This document shows, piece by piece, positions 1 through 5,257 of a DNA stretch of 7,420 nt; within the stretch, counting starts at the first letter, position 1; each line of letters opens with the position of its first letter. The notes beneath the pieces were generated by a model. That model worked only from the letters and a program-made list of their open reading frames with translations. It was not told where the DNA came from and made no database searches. The stretch lies in contig CAKTER010000072.1 of the NCBI GenBank assembly GCA_934552695.1, positions 1-7,420 on the forward strand, in the 5' to 3' direction. Both the position numbers and the translations under genes were made by a program. Origin of the DNA: an uncultured Eubacteriales bacterium. Lineage in GTDB: Bacteria; Bacillota; Clostridia; Lachnospirales; Anaerotignaceae.

Positions 1-1050
1 AGCCTGATTGCCACCAAGGCCGAGCGGGTGGTATGGGCGGCCAAGGGCGACCCGGTTTTGGAATTTGGCCTGCGGCGGGCCCAGGGCCCCGACGCCGGAA
101 CCTACGGCGCCCGGGCGGCGGTGATTGGCGGCTGCGTGGGCACCAGCAACGTGCTTACCGGGAAAATGTTTGGCGTCCCCGTCAAGGGAACCCATGCCCA
201 TAGCTGGGTCATGAGCTTCCCCGACGAGCTGACGGCTTTCCGGGCCTATGCCAAAAAGTTCCCCCAGGCCTGTACCCTGCTGGTGGACACCTACAACACG
301 CTGGAACAAGGGGTGCCCAACGCCATCACCGTTTTTCGGGAAATGCGGGAGGCGGGGATTCCTTTAAAGAACTATGGCATCCGGCTGGATAGCGGCGATT
401 TGGCCTATCTTTCGAAAGAGGCCCGGAAAATGCTGGACGAGGCGGGCTTTCCCGATGCGGTAATCAGCGCCTCCAGTGATTTGGACGAAAACCTGATTTC
501 CAGCCTGAAGCTGCAGGGGGCCGAAATCCATATGTGGGGCGTGGGCACGAAGCTTATTACCTCCGACGACTGCCCGGCCTTTGGCGGGGTGTATAAGCTG
601 GCGGCGGAAAGCGAGGACGGCGGGAAAACCTTTACCCCCAAGATTAAGCTGTCCAACAACCCGGAAAAGGTAACGAACCCCGGGGTGAAAAAGGTGCTGC
701 GGATTTACGACAAGGCCACGGGGAAGATTAAGGCGGACATTATTGCCCTGGACGACGACACCATCGATGAGACCGAGCCCCTGCTGCTGCGGGATCGCTC
801 CGCCCAATGGAAAAAAATGCGCCTGCCCGCCGGCAGCTTTACCGTGCGGGAGCTACTGATTCCTGTGTTTGAAAAAGGGAAGCGGGTGTATACCTCCCCC
901 AGCACCATGGAGCTGCAGCAGGTATGTAAGCGAGAGCTGGATACGCTGTGGGCCGAGCATAAGCGCTTGAAAAACCCCCATGCGGTGCCGGTGGACCTGT
1001 CGGAGCGTCTCCATGCCCTGCGGAGCCGGATGATCGAAGAGATGAGTTGA
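1..1050 (+). CDS. pncB: Nicotinate phosphoribosyltransferase, 5'-truncated by the window edge
   Basis: The enzyme converts nicotinate and PRPP, with ATP, to nicotinate mononucleotide in the cytosolic NAD salvage (Preiss-Handler) pathway. The frame is open from base 1, and 349 residues are visible up to TGA at 1048-1050. Family members of this long type are about 480-490 residues, so roughly 135 N-terminal residues lie upstream. Family motifs in visible numbering are: EFGLRRAQGPDAG (21-33), GTSNVLTG (47-54), GTHAHSW (63-69), RLDSGDL (128-134), SSDLDE (158-163) and VGTKLITS (181-188). The His-containing GTHAHSW motif belongs to the phosphoribosyl active site; from family knowledge the activating phospho-His lies in this area. 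GTG at 28 is internal, because clear family sequence (SLIATKAERV) precedes it. The gene is followed at once by a hairpin terminator, so it is the last gene of its transcript. The identification is firm; the promoter and start are outside the window. Confidence 0.96.
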   Translation, partial: SLIATKAERVVWAAKGDPVLEFGLRRAQGPDAGTYGARAAVIGGCVGTSNVLTGKMFGVPVKGTHAHSWVMSFPDELTAFRAYAKKFPQACTLLVDTYNTLEQGVPNAITVFREMREAGIPLKNYGIRLDSGDLAYLSKEARKMLDEAGFPDAVISASSDLDENLISSLKLQGAEIHMWGVGTKLITSDDCPAFGGVYKLAAESEDGGKTFTPKIKLSNNPEKVTNPGVKKVLRIYDKATGKIKADIIALDDDTIDETEPLLLRDRSAQWKKMRLPAGSFTVRELLIPVFEKGKRVYTSPSTMELQQVCKRELDTLWAEHKRLKNPHAVPVDLSERLHALRSRMIEEMS

Positions 1051-1054
1051 TGAC

Positions 1055-1079
1055 AAAGGCTCCCCTTGGGGAGCCTTTT
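1055..1079 (+). terminator. Rho-independent terminator after pncB
   Basis: An 11-bp perfect inverted repeat (1055-1065 AAAGGCTCCCC with 1068-1078 GGGGAGCCTTT) starts four bases after the pncB stop and runs into TTTT (1076-1079). The nominal loop is only TT, so the top pair probably opens to give a four-base loop. The A run on the left arm gives only a short U run on the other strand, so it may act weakly for the converging lipoprotein gene as well. Confidence 0.8.
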
Positions 1080-1103
1080 GGCTTTGTTTGGCCGGCGCCG
1101 GGG

Positions 1104-1610
1104 TTACCGTTCCCGGTTCAGGGCCGCCTGAGAGGTGCGGTTTGTCCCCTCGTAGGCCCCGGTGGGGGTCCAGCCGGTGCCGTTCACCGGGTCCACATAG
1201 GGGCCCGGGCCTACCGTGACGTTGGGCACCACGTTTTTCGTCGAGGCGGAACGGGCAGCGCTTTGGGCCGTGGCCGGGTTTAAAATACCGCTGCCCTCCC
1301 GAAAGCCGTTGGCGTTATACACGCCGCTGGTGGAGCCGTTCCTCCCGGCGGCATTGCTGCCGGTGTTCCAGCTGGTTCCGGTCTTTGGGTTGGTGGCCTG
1401 GCCGGTTCGCTTTTCCTCTGCGGGGCTGGTGCCGTCCTCCATCCGGTCTTTCATGTCCTCGGCGGCGTCCTTGATTTTGTCCCCGGCCTCCTCCATTTTG
1501 GTCTCCAGCCCGGTTTTGTCAGCCGAGTCGGTTTTGGCGCCGCAGCCGGGCAAGGCCAGCAGGCAAAAGCCCAGGGTTAGGGCCAGCCGCCCCAAGTGCA
1601 ATTTTTTCAT
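1104..1610 (-). CDS. Small lipoprotein with amphipathic helix and low-complexity Gly/Asn/Ser/Thr tail
   Basis: This 168-residue protein begins MKKLHLGRLA, followed by a hydrophobic stretch and the lipobox LPGC, with Cys23 as the predicted lipidated residue. It should be exported by Sec, lipidated by Lgt, cut by Lsp, and held on the outer face of the membrane. ATG at 1608-1610 is chosen because GGAGG precedes it at good spacing and the signal peptide starts there; the open frame continues upstream to 1886, but that part runs into the divergent gene and has no such signals. Residues 33-60 are highly charged and probably helical (KMEEAGDKIKDAAEDMKDRM). Residues 70-168 are poor in hydrophobic residues and rich in G, N, S, T and A, and contain two copies of an [ND]PxxGTxW motif (74-81, 140-147). 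I recognise no enzymatic domain. It converges on pncB across the terminator and is divergent from the YhhN-like gene. The lipoprotein call is firm; the function is unknown. Confidence 0.88.
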   Translation of the reverse strand: MKKLHLGRLALTLGFCLLALPGCGAKTDSADKTGLETKMEEAGDKIKDAAEDMKDRMEDGTSPAEEKRTGQATNPKTGTSWNTGSNAAGRNGSTSGVYNANGFREGSGILNPATAQSAARSASTKNVVPNVTVGPGPYVDPVNGTGWTPTGAYEGTNRTSQAALNRER

Positions 1611-1695
1611 AGGGTTCCTCCGTTTGTGGGGAACGGACTGCCTGTATAGTTTGTACGGCCCGGCAAAAAATATCCGGCGGGGAGGTTGGGAAGTT
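1611..1695. promoter_or_regulatory. Short divergent promoter region between the lipoprotein and YhhN-like genes
   Basis: Only 85 bases separate the two start codons, so both promoters must lie here or inside the neighbouring genes. A -10-like TATAGT (1645-1650, +) overlaps a -10-like TATACA on the other strand (revcomp of 1643-1648). Neither has a convincing -35 at 16-18 bases. The ribosome binding sites are clear: GGAGG before the lipoprotein ATG, and GGGGAGG (1679-1685) ten bases before the GTG of the membrane protein. The promoter positions are guesses. Confidence 0.35.
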
Positions 1696-2391
1696 GTGAA
1701 AAACCGAACGAAAAAAACGGAAAGTGGCCGACGGCTGGGCTGGCTTGCGGCGGCAACGCTGTACCTTTTAATTTTGGCGGCGGACTTTGGGGGTGCGCCC
1801 CTGCCTGCCGACGGGTGCAAGCTGGCGTTGGTGGCGCTGTGCGCCCTTTTGGCCCGGGGGCAAACCCGGTGGGGCGCTGCTTTCACGGTGGTTTGCGATT
1901 TTTTGCTGCTGTTTACGCCGTATTTTACGGCAGGCGTTTGTATTTTTTGCGTTGTGCAGCTGGTGTACTTGCGGGACCTTTTGGAAAAACGGGCGGGCGG
2001 CGCACCTACGAAAAAGCAGTCCCTGGGGGCGCTGTGGCCGGGGCTGCTTTTTGTGGGGATTTTGATTTTGGCCCCTGCGGACCGGCTGCTGTTGGCTGTG
2101 GCCGGGGCCTACGGAGCGCTACTGTTGCAAAATGCGGTGCTGGGGGTGCGGGTGGCCTGCCAAAGCCGCCGCCGGACGGACGTTTTACGGGCGGTGGGCT
2201 TTTGGCTGTTTGTGGGCTGCGACCTTTGTGTGGCCCTGTATAACACCGCCTGGCCGGTGTGGAGCTTGGGCCGGTGGATGTGGCTGTTTTACGGGCCCTC
2301 CCAGGCGCTTTTGGCCCTTAGCAGCGGTAGCAAAGCTGTACCTGGGCCAGTACCGGGCCGCTTTCGTCGTCCTCGTGCAGAAAAACGTTGA
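1696..2391 (+). CDS. Multi-pass membrane protein, YhhN/TMEM86 (lysoplasmalogenase)-like
   Basis: This is a 231-residue, very hydrophobic protein with about seven or eight predicted membrane helices (approximately 14-30, 41-54, 60-76, 78-95, 112-127, 130-150, 165-183, 190-207). The pattern fits the YhhN/TMEM86 family, which hydrolyses the vinyl-ether bond of lysoplasmalogens in characterised animal members. A Lys begins helix 2 (K42). VVCDFLLLFTPYFTAG (65-80) matches the family's GDxLL...FxxG, followed by VQLVYL where the family has HLLY. LFVGCDLCVALYN (171-183) matches its second SDxxLA segment. Asp68 and Asp176 fall where the family's two essential Asp residues sit. GTG at 1696 is chosen because GGGGAGG lies ten bases upstream; the in-frame extension back to 1216 is antisense to the lipoprotein and not hydrophobic. 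The last ~21 residues are basic and lie antisense to the thioesterase gene. Plasmalogens occur in many anaerobic Clostridia, which makes the role plausible. Family assignment is from recalled motifs only, and substrate is inference. Confidence 0.62.
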   Translation: MKNRTKKTESGRRLGWLAAATLYLLILAADFGGAPLPADGCKLALVALCALLARGQTRWGAAFTVVCDFLLLFTPYFTAGVCIFCVVQLVYLRDLLEKRAGGAPTKKQSLGALWPGLLFVGILILAPADRLLLAVAGAYGALLLQNAVLGVRVACQSRRRTDVLRAVGFWLFVGCDLCVALYNTAWPVWSLGRWMWLFYGPSQALLALSSGSKAVPGPVPGRFRRPRAEKR

Positions 2392-3073
2392 TGGTGGAGC
2401 CGGTGGGGCCATCCTCCCGAAAAGCCCGGATGGCAACCCGGCTGCCCCGGTAGCATTCCTTGCGGTAAATCACCTTAAAGGCTTCCAAATTTCCGGTCTC
2501 GTACAGGTCGTCGGGCACGCATTCCATGGCCCATTCCATATACCGCAGGTTGTTGGCGTGGCCGTTGGAATCGGTATCCCCCCGGTGGACGGTGAGCTCG
2601 TAGCCGGGCAGAGGGAGGCCGCCGGCGTTTTTGGGCAAAATAAACCGCTCCGCAAAGGGCACCGGGGCATCGAACTGGTAGCCCTCGATGAGCTCCGGCG
2701 GCAGCAGGGCGGGGCAGCGCTTTTCCAAATCCATGTAAATCCACAGGCTCATGGCCGAGCACAAGGTCTCCCCGGCTTCGGAATCCATGGTGAAGCAGCG
2801 GACGGCCTGCATTTTGCGGATACGGGGCACCCAGGTGGAAAGCCGCAGAGCTTGGGTGTAGACGGGGGGCTTGTGGATTTTTACGTGCCAAAAGCCTACG
2901 GCCCAGCCCCGGTGCCGTTCGTTTAAAACGGTCATGGAAGCGCCGATATCTTCGGAATGGGCAATGGCCATTTCCTGAAAGTTGAGCAAAATCCCCTGGG
3001 GCAGCAGCCGGTGCCGGGCGTCGGTATCAAAGTAACCTACCCGGCCGGGCCGGGTAAAAATGGCGTTGGACAT
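2318..3073 (-). CDS. Acyl-ACP thioesterase (FatA/FatB-like, bacterial type)
   Basis: This 251-residue cytosolic enzyme is predicted to hydrolyse acyl-acyl carrier protein and release free fatty acids. It has the size and double-hotdog layout of bacterial members. The first hotdog (about 5-125) has the sequence DARHRLLPQGILLNFQEMA and ends with MSLWIYMDLEKRCP, like the plant pattern WxxMDxxxRRxxxxP. The second (about 155-250) carries RGDTDSNGHANNLRYMEW (164-181), matching the family catalytic motif DxNxHxNNxxY with D168, N170, H172, N174 and N175. ATG at 3071-3073 has AGGAGG (3080-3085) six bases upstream and a good sigma-A promoter just beyond. The gene is monocistronic by appearance. Its last 74 bases overlap the 3' end of the converging YhhN-like gene, and it is divergent from the unknown gene at 3251. 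Family identification is strong; chain-length preference cannot be read from sequence. Confidence 0.92.
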   Translation of the reverse strand: MSNAIFTRPGRVGYFDTDARHRLLPQGILLNFQEMAIAHSEDIGASMTVLNERHRGWAVGFWHVKIHKPPVYTQALRLSTWVPRIRKMQAVRCFTMDSEAGETLCSAMSLWIYMDLEKRCPALLPPELIEGYQFDAPVPFAERFILPKNAGGLPLPGYELTVHRGDTDSNGHANNLRYMEWAMECVPDDLYETGNLEAFKVIYRKECYRGSRVAIRAFREDGPTGSTINVFLHEDDESGPVLAQVQLCYRC

Positions 3074-3100
3074 ATTTTTCCTCCTGTTTGTGATATTACA

Positions 3101-3129
3101 ATTTTACCGGGGAGGCCCGGAGCCGTCAA
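3101..3129 (-). promoter_or_regulatory. Sigma-A promoter of the acyl-ACP thioesterase gene
   Basis: On the minus strand, TTGACG (revcomp of 3124-3129) is followed by exactly 17 bases and TAAAAT (revcomp of 3101-3106), matching the consensus TTGACA-17-TATAAT at 10 of 12 positions. Transcription would begin near 3094, leaving a leader of about 20 bases containing the AGGAGG site. Confidence 0.78.
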
Positions 3130-3151
3130 AGGACAATCCGGGGGGAATGTC

Positions 3152-3174
3152 TAAAAAAGTTTGCGACTTTTTTA
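3152..3174. repeat. AT-rich inverted repeat, possible operator between divergent genes
   Basis: TAAAAAAGT (3152-3160) and ACTTTTTTA (3166-3174) form a perfect 9-bp dyad around TTGCG. It lies between the promoter of the thioesterase (minus) and the likely promoter of the gene at 3251 (plus). Neither gene reads into it from an end that needs termination, so a protein-binding site is more likely than a terminator. I could not match it to a known regulator's consensus. Confidence 0.5.
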
Positions 3175-3184
3175 AGAATGGGAC

Positions 3185-3213
3185 TTCCCTAAACGCCGAT
3201 TCGATGTTAAAAT
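3185..3213 (+). promoter_or_regulatory. Probable promoter of the unknown membrane protein gene (weak -35)
   Basis: A -10-like TAAAAT (3208-3213) lies 37 bases before the GTG start. The hexamer 17 bases upstream, TTCCCT (3185-3190), is a poor -35, so the promoter may be weak or need an activator. The ribosome binding site GGAGGAGG (3236-3243) is strong. Confidence 0.45.
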
Positions 3214-3250
3214 AGAAAGGAATGTTTAACGACACGGAGGAGGAAGTTTC

Positions 3251-3721
3251 GTGAGTTCAATGGATATGTTTATCATCAGCATGGCCATTATCGGCGTGGC
3301 AGCCTTTTTGCTGTACCGCTATAACCGCAAAATGACCAAGCGGATGTACGAAGCCGAGGATATGATTGCCAGCACCAAAACCACCGCCCAAATTTTTGTC
3401 ATCGACAAAAAGCGGGCCCGGCCTACCCCGGAGCTATTGGGGAAGCAGGTGTACGACCAGCTGGGGAAAATGAGCCGGATGTCGAAAATGTGCATGGTCA
3501 AGGCAAAGGTGGGCCCCAAAATTTTCACCCTGATGTGCGATCAGCCGGTGTTTGAGGCGCTGGTGCCCAAAAAGACCTACCGGGTGGAGATTGCCGGCCT
3601 ATACATCGTCAGCATTGCCGGGGCCCGGCTGGAGCTGAAAAAGAAAAAGACCTTTAAGGAAAAGGTGTTTTCGGTGTTTAGCTCCCGGATGCGGGGCGAC
3701 AACGGCGAAAAGAAAAAGTAA
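3251..3721 (+). CDS. Conserved-looking single-pass membrane protein of unknown function
   Basis: This 156-residue protein has one N-terminal membrane helix (about 5-22) followed at once by RYNRKMTKR. By the positive-inside rule, the remaining ~130 residues should be in the cytoplasm. The soluble part starts with a charged stretch (30-45), then a probable beta-rich domain (47-128) with QIFVIDKKR, VKAKVGPKIFTLMCD and YRVEIAGLYIVSIAG. It ends in a strongly basic tail (129-156, ELKKKKTFKEK and GEKKK) that could touch membrane or nucleic acid. GTG at 3251 is chosen because GGAGGAGG sits seven bases upstream; ATG at 3260 would be 16 bases away. It stands alone between a divergent thioesterase and a convergent LysM gene, with its own terminator. 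I have the impression that similar proteins occur across Clostridia, but I recognise no named family and assign no function. Confidence 0.85.
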   Translation: MSSMDMFIISMAIIGVAAFLLYRYNRKMTKRMYEAEDMIASTKTTAQIFVIDKKRARPTPELLGKQVYDQLGKMSRMSKMCMVKAKVGPKIFTLMCDQPVFEALVPKKTYRVEIAGLYIVSIAGARLELKKKKTFKEKVFSVFSSRMRGDNGEKKK

Positions 3722-3726
3722 AAACC

Positions 3727-3774
3727 AACCCAAAAACCCTTCTGCGGAAATGCCTGCGGAAGGGTTTTTGGGTT
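3727..3774. terminator. Bidirectional terminator hairpin between convergent genes
   Basis: A perfect 16-bp inverted repeat (3727-3742 with 3759-3774) with a 16-base loop begins five bases after the stop of the gene at 3251. Each arm contains a run of five A or T. On the minus strand the stem is followed by GG and then TTTTT (complement of 3720-3724), a good U-tract for the LysM gene. On the plus strand the U-tract is only TTTT overlapping the stem end. Confidence 0.85.
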
Positions 3775-3801
3775 TTGGAAGAGGAAATGCGAAGGAGGGG
3801 C

Positions 3802-5043
3802 TTAGGGCTGGGGCAGCTGAAGCGTGCGCCCATAATAAATGATGTCCGGGTCGGTGAGCCCGTTTAAGGCCATAATCTCGTCCACCTTTTCCCCGCTCCC
3901 GAAAAACTTCCAGCTAATCCGGGTGAGGGTGTCCCCCTCCTGCACGGTGTAGAACACCGGCTGGGCAGGGGGCGCGGCACCCGACTCCCCAAGCGAAGCC
4001 GGGCTTTCCGCCGGTAGGCTTTCCGGGCCGCTATCCGGTGCTGCGGCGTTGCCGTCGGAAGCGTCTGCGGCAGGGTCTCCGGTGCGGGCGCCCTCCGGCC
4101 CGGCCAAAATGGGGATGGCGCCGCTCCCGGCCAAAGCCTCCCCGGCCGTTTGTCCGGCCCCGGCTTCGTCCGCCTCCCCGGCGGCATTTTGGGAGGCAAA
4201 GACCGCCCGGGTTTCTGTCCGGGCCTCCTGGGCCAGCGAGTAAGCCGCCGCAACCCCCTCCTCCAGCTGCCGCAGCCGGCCTTGATTGGTATAGGCGGTG
4301 AGGGAGAGGGACAGGCAGGCCAGACACAGCACCCCCGACACGGCGGCCAGCAGGGTGAACCGCAGCTCTGTGCGTTGCCGGTGCTCTTCCTTGCTTCGCA
4401 AAATCCGGCGGATGCGGGGAGCGGCGTCGGGCCGGGGCTCCGGCGGGGGCGGGTCGGCTCCGGGGAGGCGGCCGGTGGCATAGGCCTCTGCCGAGGGGGT
4501 ATCGGTTAGGTATAAAAAGTAGCCCCGGGCCTGCCGCAGGGCCCCGGTCTGCGGGTCGTTGATAAAGAAGGCGTCGGAATCCTCGGCGGGGTCCCGTAAA
4601 AACAGCACCTGCCGGGCCCCGGAAAACCGGCTGTGGTGAAAGGCCTCGTCCCGGGCGGCCAAAAAGGTGCCGAACCCGGGCTGGCTGTGCATCCAGCCCA
4701 CCACCGCCTGCCCGGGGAAGCTTTGGGAAAGCTGGCGCTCCACATCGGCCCAGGTCTCGGGGGTAAAGCATTCCAGCCCGTTGACCGTTTGGGTGTAGCG
4801 GCCCCGGATGGCCCCGCTGATACACAGGGACGGGGCGGCCCCCGCCACCTCCCGGCCCACCAGCACCGCCAAATGCTCCCGGTCGCCCTGGGCCAGCTCC
4901 TTTAAATAGGCATACACGTAGTCCTCCAGATAAATGGTCAAGGCCTCCTCCGGCTGGCCAACCTGCCGGGTTTGCTCCGGTGGGGCTGCGGGAGGCGTTT
5001 GGCAGCCGAAGTTTTGGCTGTCCTCGTCAAAAATAAAACGCAT
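3802..5043 (-). CDS. Transmembrane protein: cytoplasmic degenerate JAMM/MPN-like domain, membrane helix, linker, extracellular LysM
   Basis: This is a 413-residue protein. Residues 33-181 resemble the JAB/MPN fold: E56 in EHLAVLVG fits the JAMM glutamate strand (ExxGxLxG), and GWMHSQPGFGTFLAARD (116-132) fits GWxHSHPGxGxxLSxxD. H119 and D132 are kept, but the second His is Gln121 and the Ser is Ala129, so zinc peptidase activity is doubtful. A Pro-rich stretch (193-209) and an Arg/Lys-rich segment (210-228) precede a membrane helix (229-250), giving N-in, C-out topology. Outside are a short probable coiled coil (252-285), an Ala/Gly/Pro/Glu linker (286-361) and one LysM domain (363-411, YTVQEGDTL...IMALNGL...GRTLQLP) that should bind peptidoglycan. 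ATG at 5041-5043 is chosen because an extended -10 lies just upstream; the frame stays open to a TTG at 5157, but that start has no ribosome site. The ribosome site for the chosen start is moderate (AAGGA, ten bases away). LysM and the helix are firm; the JAMM relationship is by motif. Confidence 0.85.
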   Translation of the reverse strand: MRFIFDEDSQNFGCQTPPAAPPEQTRQVGQPEEALTIYLEDYVYAYLKELAQGDREHLAVLVGREVAGAAPSLCISGAIRGRYTQTVNGLECFTPETWADVERQLSQSFPGQAVVGWMHSQPGFGTFLAARDEAFHHSRFSGARQVLFLRDPAEDSDAFFINDPQTGALRQARGYFLYLTDTPSAEAYATGRLPGADPPPPEPRPDAAPRIRRILRSKEEHRQRTELRFTLLAAVSGVLCLACLSLSLTAYTNQGRLRQLEEGVAAAYSLAQEARTETRAVFASQNAAGEADEAGAGQTAGEALAGSGAIPILAGPEGARTGDPAADASDGNAAAPDSGPESLPAESPASLGESGAAPPAQPVFYTVQEGDTLTRISWKFFGSGEKVDEIMALNGLTDPDIIYYGRTLQLPQP

Positions 5044-5091
5044 AGGGTCGCCGTCCTTCCCATAAAATAGTTGTTTGGGTGCTTTGGCCTT

Positions 5092-5100
5092 ATCATAGCA
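5092..5100 (-). promoter_or_regulatory. Extended -10 promoter of the LysM/JAMM-like gene
   Basis: On the minus strand TGC-TATGAT (revcomp of 5092-5100) is an extended -10 element with one mismatch to TATAAT. There is no good -35 at 17 bases (CAGGCT, overlapping a direct repeat), as often seen with extended -10 promoters. Transcription would start near 5085, about 42 bases before the ATG, which supports the chosen start codon. Confidence 0.6.
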
Positions 5101-5113
5101 GGGGCCGGGCAAA

Positions 5114-5133
5114 AAGCCTGTCGAAGCCTGTGG
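5114..5133. repeat. Tandem 10-bp direct repeat AAGCCTGTsG, with a near copy at 5222-5231
   Basis: AAGCCTGTCG (5114-5123) and AAGCCTGTGG (5124-5133) are adjacent, one helical turn apart. A related AAACCTGTGG lies at 5222-5231, and a looser AAGCCCTGT at 5193-5201. The tandem pair covers the -35 region of the minus-strand promoter, and the 5222-5231 copy overlaps the -35 of the ilvB promoter. A shared regulator of both divergent units is possible but unproven. Confidence 0.45.
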
Positions 5134-5180
5134 GGGAAGTTCTCCTTTTTGGGACAAAAACCGAAGGGGCCAAAGCGAAA

Positions 5181-5197
5181 GGCTTTCTTAAGAAGCC
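5181..5197. repeat. Imperfect palindrome in the ilvB upstream region
   Basis: GGCTTTCTTAAGAAGCC is a palindrome centred on CTTAAG apart from one extra T in the left half. It lies roughly 55 bases upstream of the ilvB -10 and about 85 bases from the opposite promoter, in the middle of the divergent region, a fitting place for an operator. It is too short and too far from any gene end to be a likely terminator. Confidence 0.35.
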
Positions 5198-5228
5198 CTG
5201 TCCCCCGGGGATTTGGCGGGTAAACCTG

Positions 5229-5257
5229 TGGACAGCGGGCCGGGAACCTGCTATAAT
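5229..5257 (+). promoter_or_regulatory. Strong sigma-A promoter of ilvBN
   Basis: TGGACA (5229-5234, one mismatch to the -35 consensus) is followed by 17 bases and a perfect TATAAT (5252-5257), which also has the extended TGC before it. Transcription should start near 5264, leaving a leader of about 54 bases. That is too short for a T-box riboswitch, and no leader peptide rich in Val, Leu or Ile codons is present in it. Any control is therefore likely at initiation or by feedback on the enzyme. Confidence 0.85.

Noticed and set aside
1216..1695. N-terminal extension of the YhhN-like protein
   Set aside because: The extension is antisense to the lipoprotein gene; the GTG at 1696 has a good ribosome site and begins directly before the first membrane helix.
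1611..1886. N-terminal extension of the lipoprotein frame
   Set aside because: The signal peptide and lipobox start at the ATG of 1608-1610 with GGAGG before it; the extension is antisense to the membrane protein gene.
2132..2926. A 264-codon open frame on the plus strand
   Set aside because: It is antisense to the thioesterase and out of frame with the YhhN-like gene, and the protein is low-complexity with no recognisable motif.
4031..4905. Several long frames on both strands inside the LysM/JAMM-like gene
   Set aside because: They are Pro/Arg/Gly-rich shadow frames typical of GC-rich coding sequence and lack ribosome sites; the LysM frame explains the region.
5044..5157. TTG start for the LysM/JAMM-like protein, adding 38 residues
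   Set aside because: No ribosome site precedes the TTG, and the extended -10 promoter lies downstream of it, inside the would-be extension.
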